The notes under the pieces were generated by a model that did not search any database, was not told the origin of the DNA, and worked only from the letters and a program-made list of their open reading frames with translations. Of a DNA stretch of 6,847 bases, positions 6,176-6,847 are shown one piece after another. Origin of the DNA: Bacteroidales bacterium (GTDB taxonomy: Bacteria; Bacteroidota; Bacteroidia; Bacteroidales; JAFGXI01); assembly GCA_026985625.1 (NCBI GenBank), contig JALSQC010000394.1:1-6847 (forward strand). The letters are read 5' to 3'. Position 1 is the stretch's first letter. Each line of letters begins with the position of its first letter. Both the position numbers and the translations under genes were made by a program.

Positions 6176-6847
6176 ATGAGATATCTTTTTGCAATAACTA
6201 TAATGTTAACATCATTAACAATATTCTCGCAGACAAAAAAAAAATTAACAGTTAACGATTGTAAAAATTGGAAATATATTAAAGACTATAACATATCAAA
6301 CAATGGAAACTTTATATATTACATATACGGAGCCGAAAAATACAGCGATGTAGATTTATTTATAATAGACAACAAAAACAACAAAACAAAAAAAATCCCA
6401 CGCGGAAATAATGCAAAATTCTCACCCTGTAATAACTTTATTGCATTTAAAATATCGCCACAAAACGACAGTCTGCGAAAAGCAAAATTTAATAAAGTAA
6501 AAAAAGATAAAATGCCAAAAGATAGTCTTGGAATATACATATTTGACAAAGACACAACAATAAAAATAAATAAATTACTATCGTTTAAAATGTCAAAAGA
6601 CAGCTCGTCGTGGATTGCATACAAATTAGATATTAAGCCAAAAACAAAAAAAATAACCGAGCCAAAAAAAAAGTTACACGGAAAAAAACTCAAAAAATAT
6701 ATAAAACAAAAACAAGCAATTAAAAAATTTAACCAAAAACAAAAAAAACAAAAAGGAAAACAACTTGTAATTTTTAATCCTGTAAAAAACATAAAATATA
6801 CATTCGACAATATATCGGAATTTACAATATCGCATTACGGAGAATCT
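6176..6847 (+). CDS. S9 family (prolyl oligopeptidase-like) peptidase, N-terminal part; 3' end outside window
   Basis: An open frame of 224 codons without stop, running off the window end. It begins with a signal peptide (MRYLFAITIMLTSLTIFSQ, cleavage probably after residue 19). The mature sequence follows the N-terminus of large S9 peptidases of Bacteroidota: LTVNDCKNWKYIKDYNIS (24-41) then NNGNFIYYIYG (42-52), a first propeller-like strand group DVDLFIIDNK (58-67), RGNNAKFSPCNNFIAFKI (76-93), KDKMPKDSLGIYIF (110-123) and SSSWIAYKL (143-151). Residues 154-195 are a Lys/Gln-rich low-complexity insertion of a kind I recall at this place in relatives, then LVIFNPVKNIKYTFDNISEF (197-216) resumes the propeller. 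Only the substrate-gating beta-propeller side is visible; the catalytic alpha/beta-hydrolase domain with Ser-Asp-His would lie downstream. Full-length relatives are, as I recall, around 900 residues. ATG follows an A-rich leader 42 bases after the previous stop. Activity cannot be judged from this part. Confidence 0.8.
   Translation, partial: MRYLFAITIMLTSLTIFSQTKKKLTVNDCKNWKYIKDYNISNNGNFIYYIYGAEKYSDVDLFIIDNKNNKTKKIPRGNNAKFSPCNNFIAFKISPQNDSLRKAKFNKVKKDKMPKDSLGIYIFDKDTTIKINKLLSFKMSKDSSSWIAYKLDIKPKTKKITEPKKKLHGKKLKKYIKQKQAIKKFNQKQKKQKGKQLVIFNPVKNIKYTFDNISEFTISHYGES

Noticed and set aside
6319..6810. Long minus-strand open frame (163 codons), Phe-rich and membrane-like
   Set aside because: The plus strand encodes the S9 peptidase N-terminus with signal peptide and family motifs; the Phe content reflects its AAA/CAA/AAC codons.

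Overview
The window looks like chromosomal DNA from a strongly AT-rich member of the Bacteroidota, probably a Bacteroidales-like lineage. The evidence is a compact exbB-exbD-tonB operon, three secreted proteins whose signal peptides end in -AQ or -SQ, an S9 peptidase start of the Bacteroidota type, A-rich start contexts without Shine-Dalgarno sequences, and heavy use of ATA (Ile) and AAA (Lys). I see no tRNA, rRNA, CRISPR array, insertion sequence or phage gene, and no gene-free stretch above 300 bases; the longest is the 184-base divergent spacer at 3209-3392.

Layout: (1) 1-1328, plus strand: the C-terminal part of a hybrid sensor histidine kinase (ATPase domain plus receiver domain, N-terminus outside the window), followed after 7 bases by a small STAS/SpoIIAA-like protein. 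(2) 1331-3208, minus strand: exbB, exbD, tonB, a complete proton-motive-force energy-transduction module with one exbD. Its last stop faces the stop of the STAS-like gene across 2 bases. (3) 3209-3392: a divergent spacer with several short inverted repeats, two of which share the half-site TT[A/T]ACAA. (4) 3393-4538, plus: a PlsC/LPLAT-type acyltransferase of the Bacteroidota type, with an H-x5-D motif in place of the textbook H-x4-D. (5) 4613-6133, plus: two secreted proteins of unknown function. (6) 6176 to the window end, plus: the N-terminal 224 codons of a secreted S9 (prolyl oligopeptidase-like) peptidase, including the start of its beta-propeller region and a Lys/Gln-rich insertion.

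Functionally, the inner-membrane ExbB/ExbD motor would drive TonB-dependent outer-membrane uptake. The acyltransferase probably belongs to glycerolipid or envelope lipid synthesis. The last three genes are exported and may form a short co-directional group. Nothing here is clearly an undescribed system. The most useful leads are the two uncharacterised exported proteins next to the peptidase, the paired dyads in the divergent spacer, the acyltransferase motif variant, and a strong CGA/TCG context bias.
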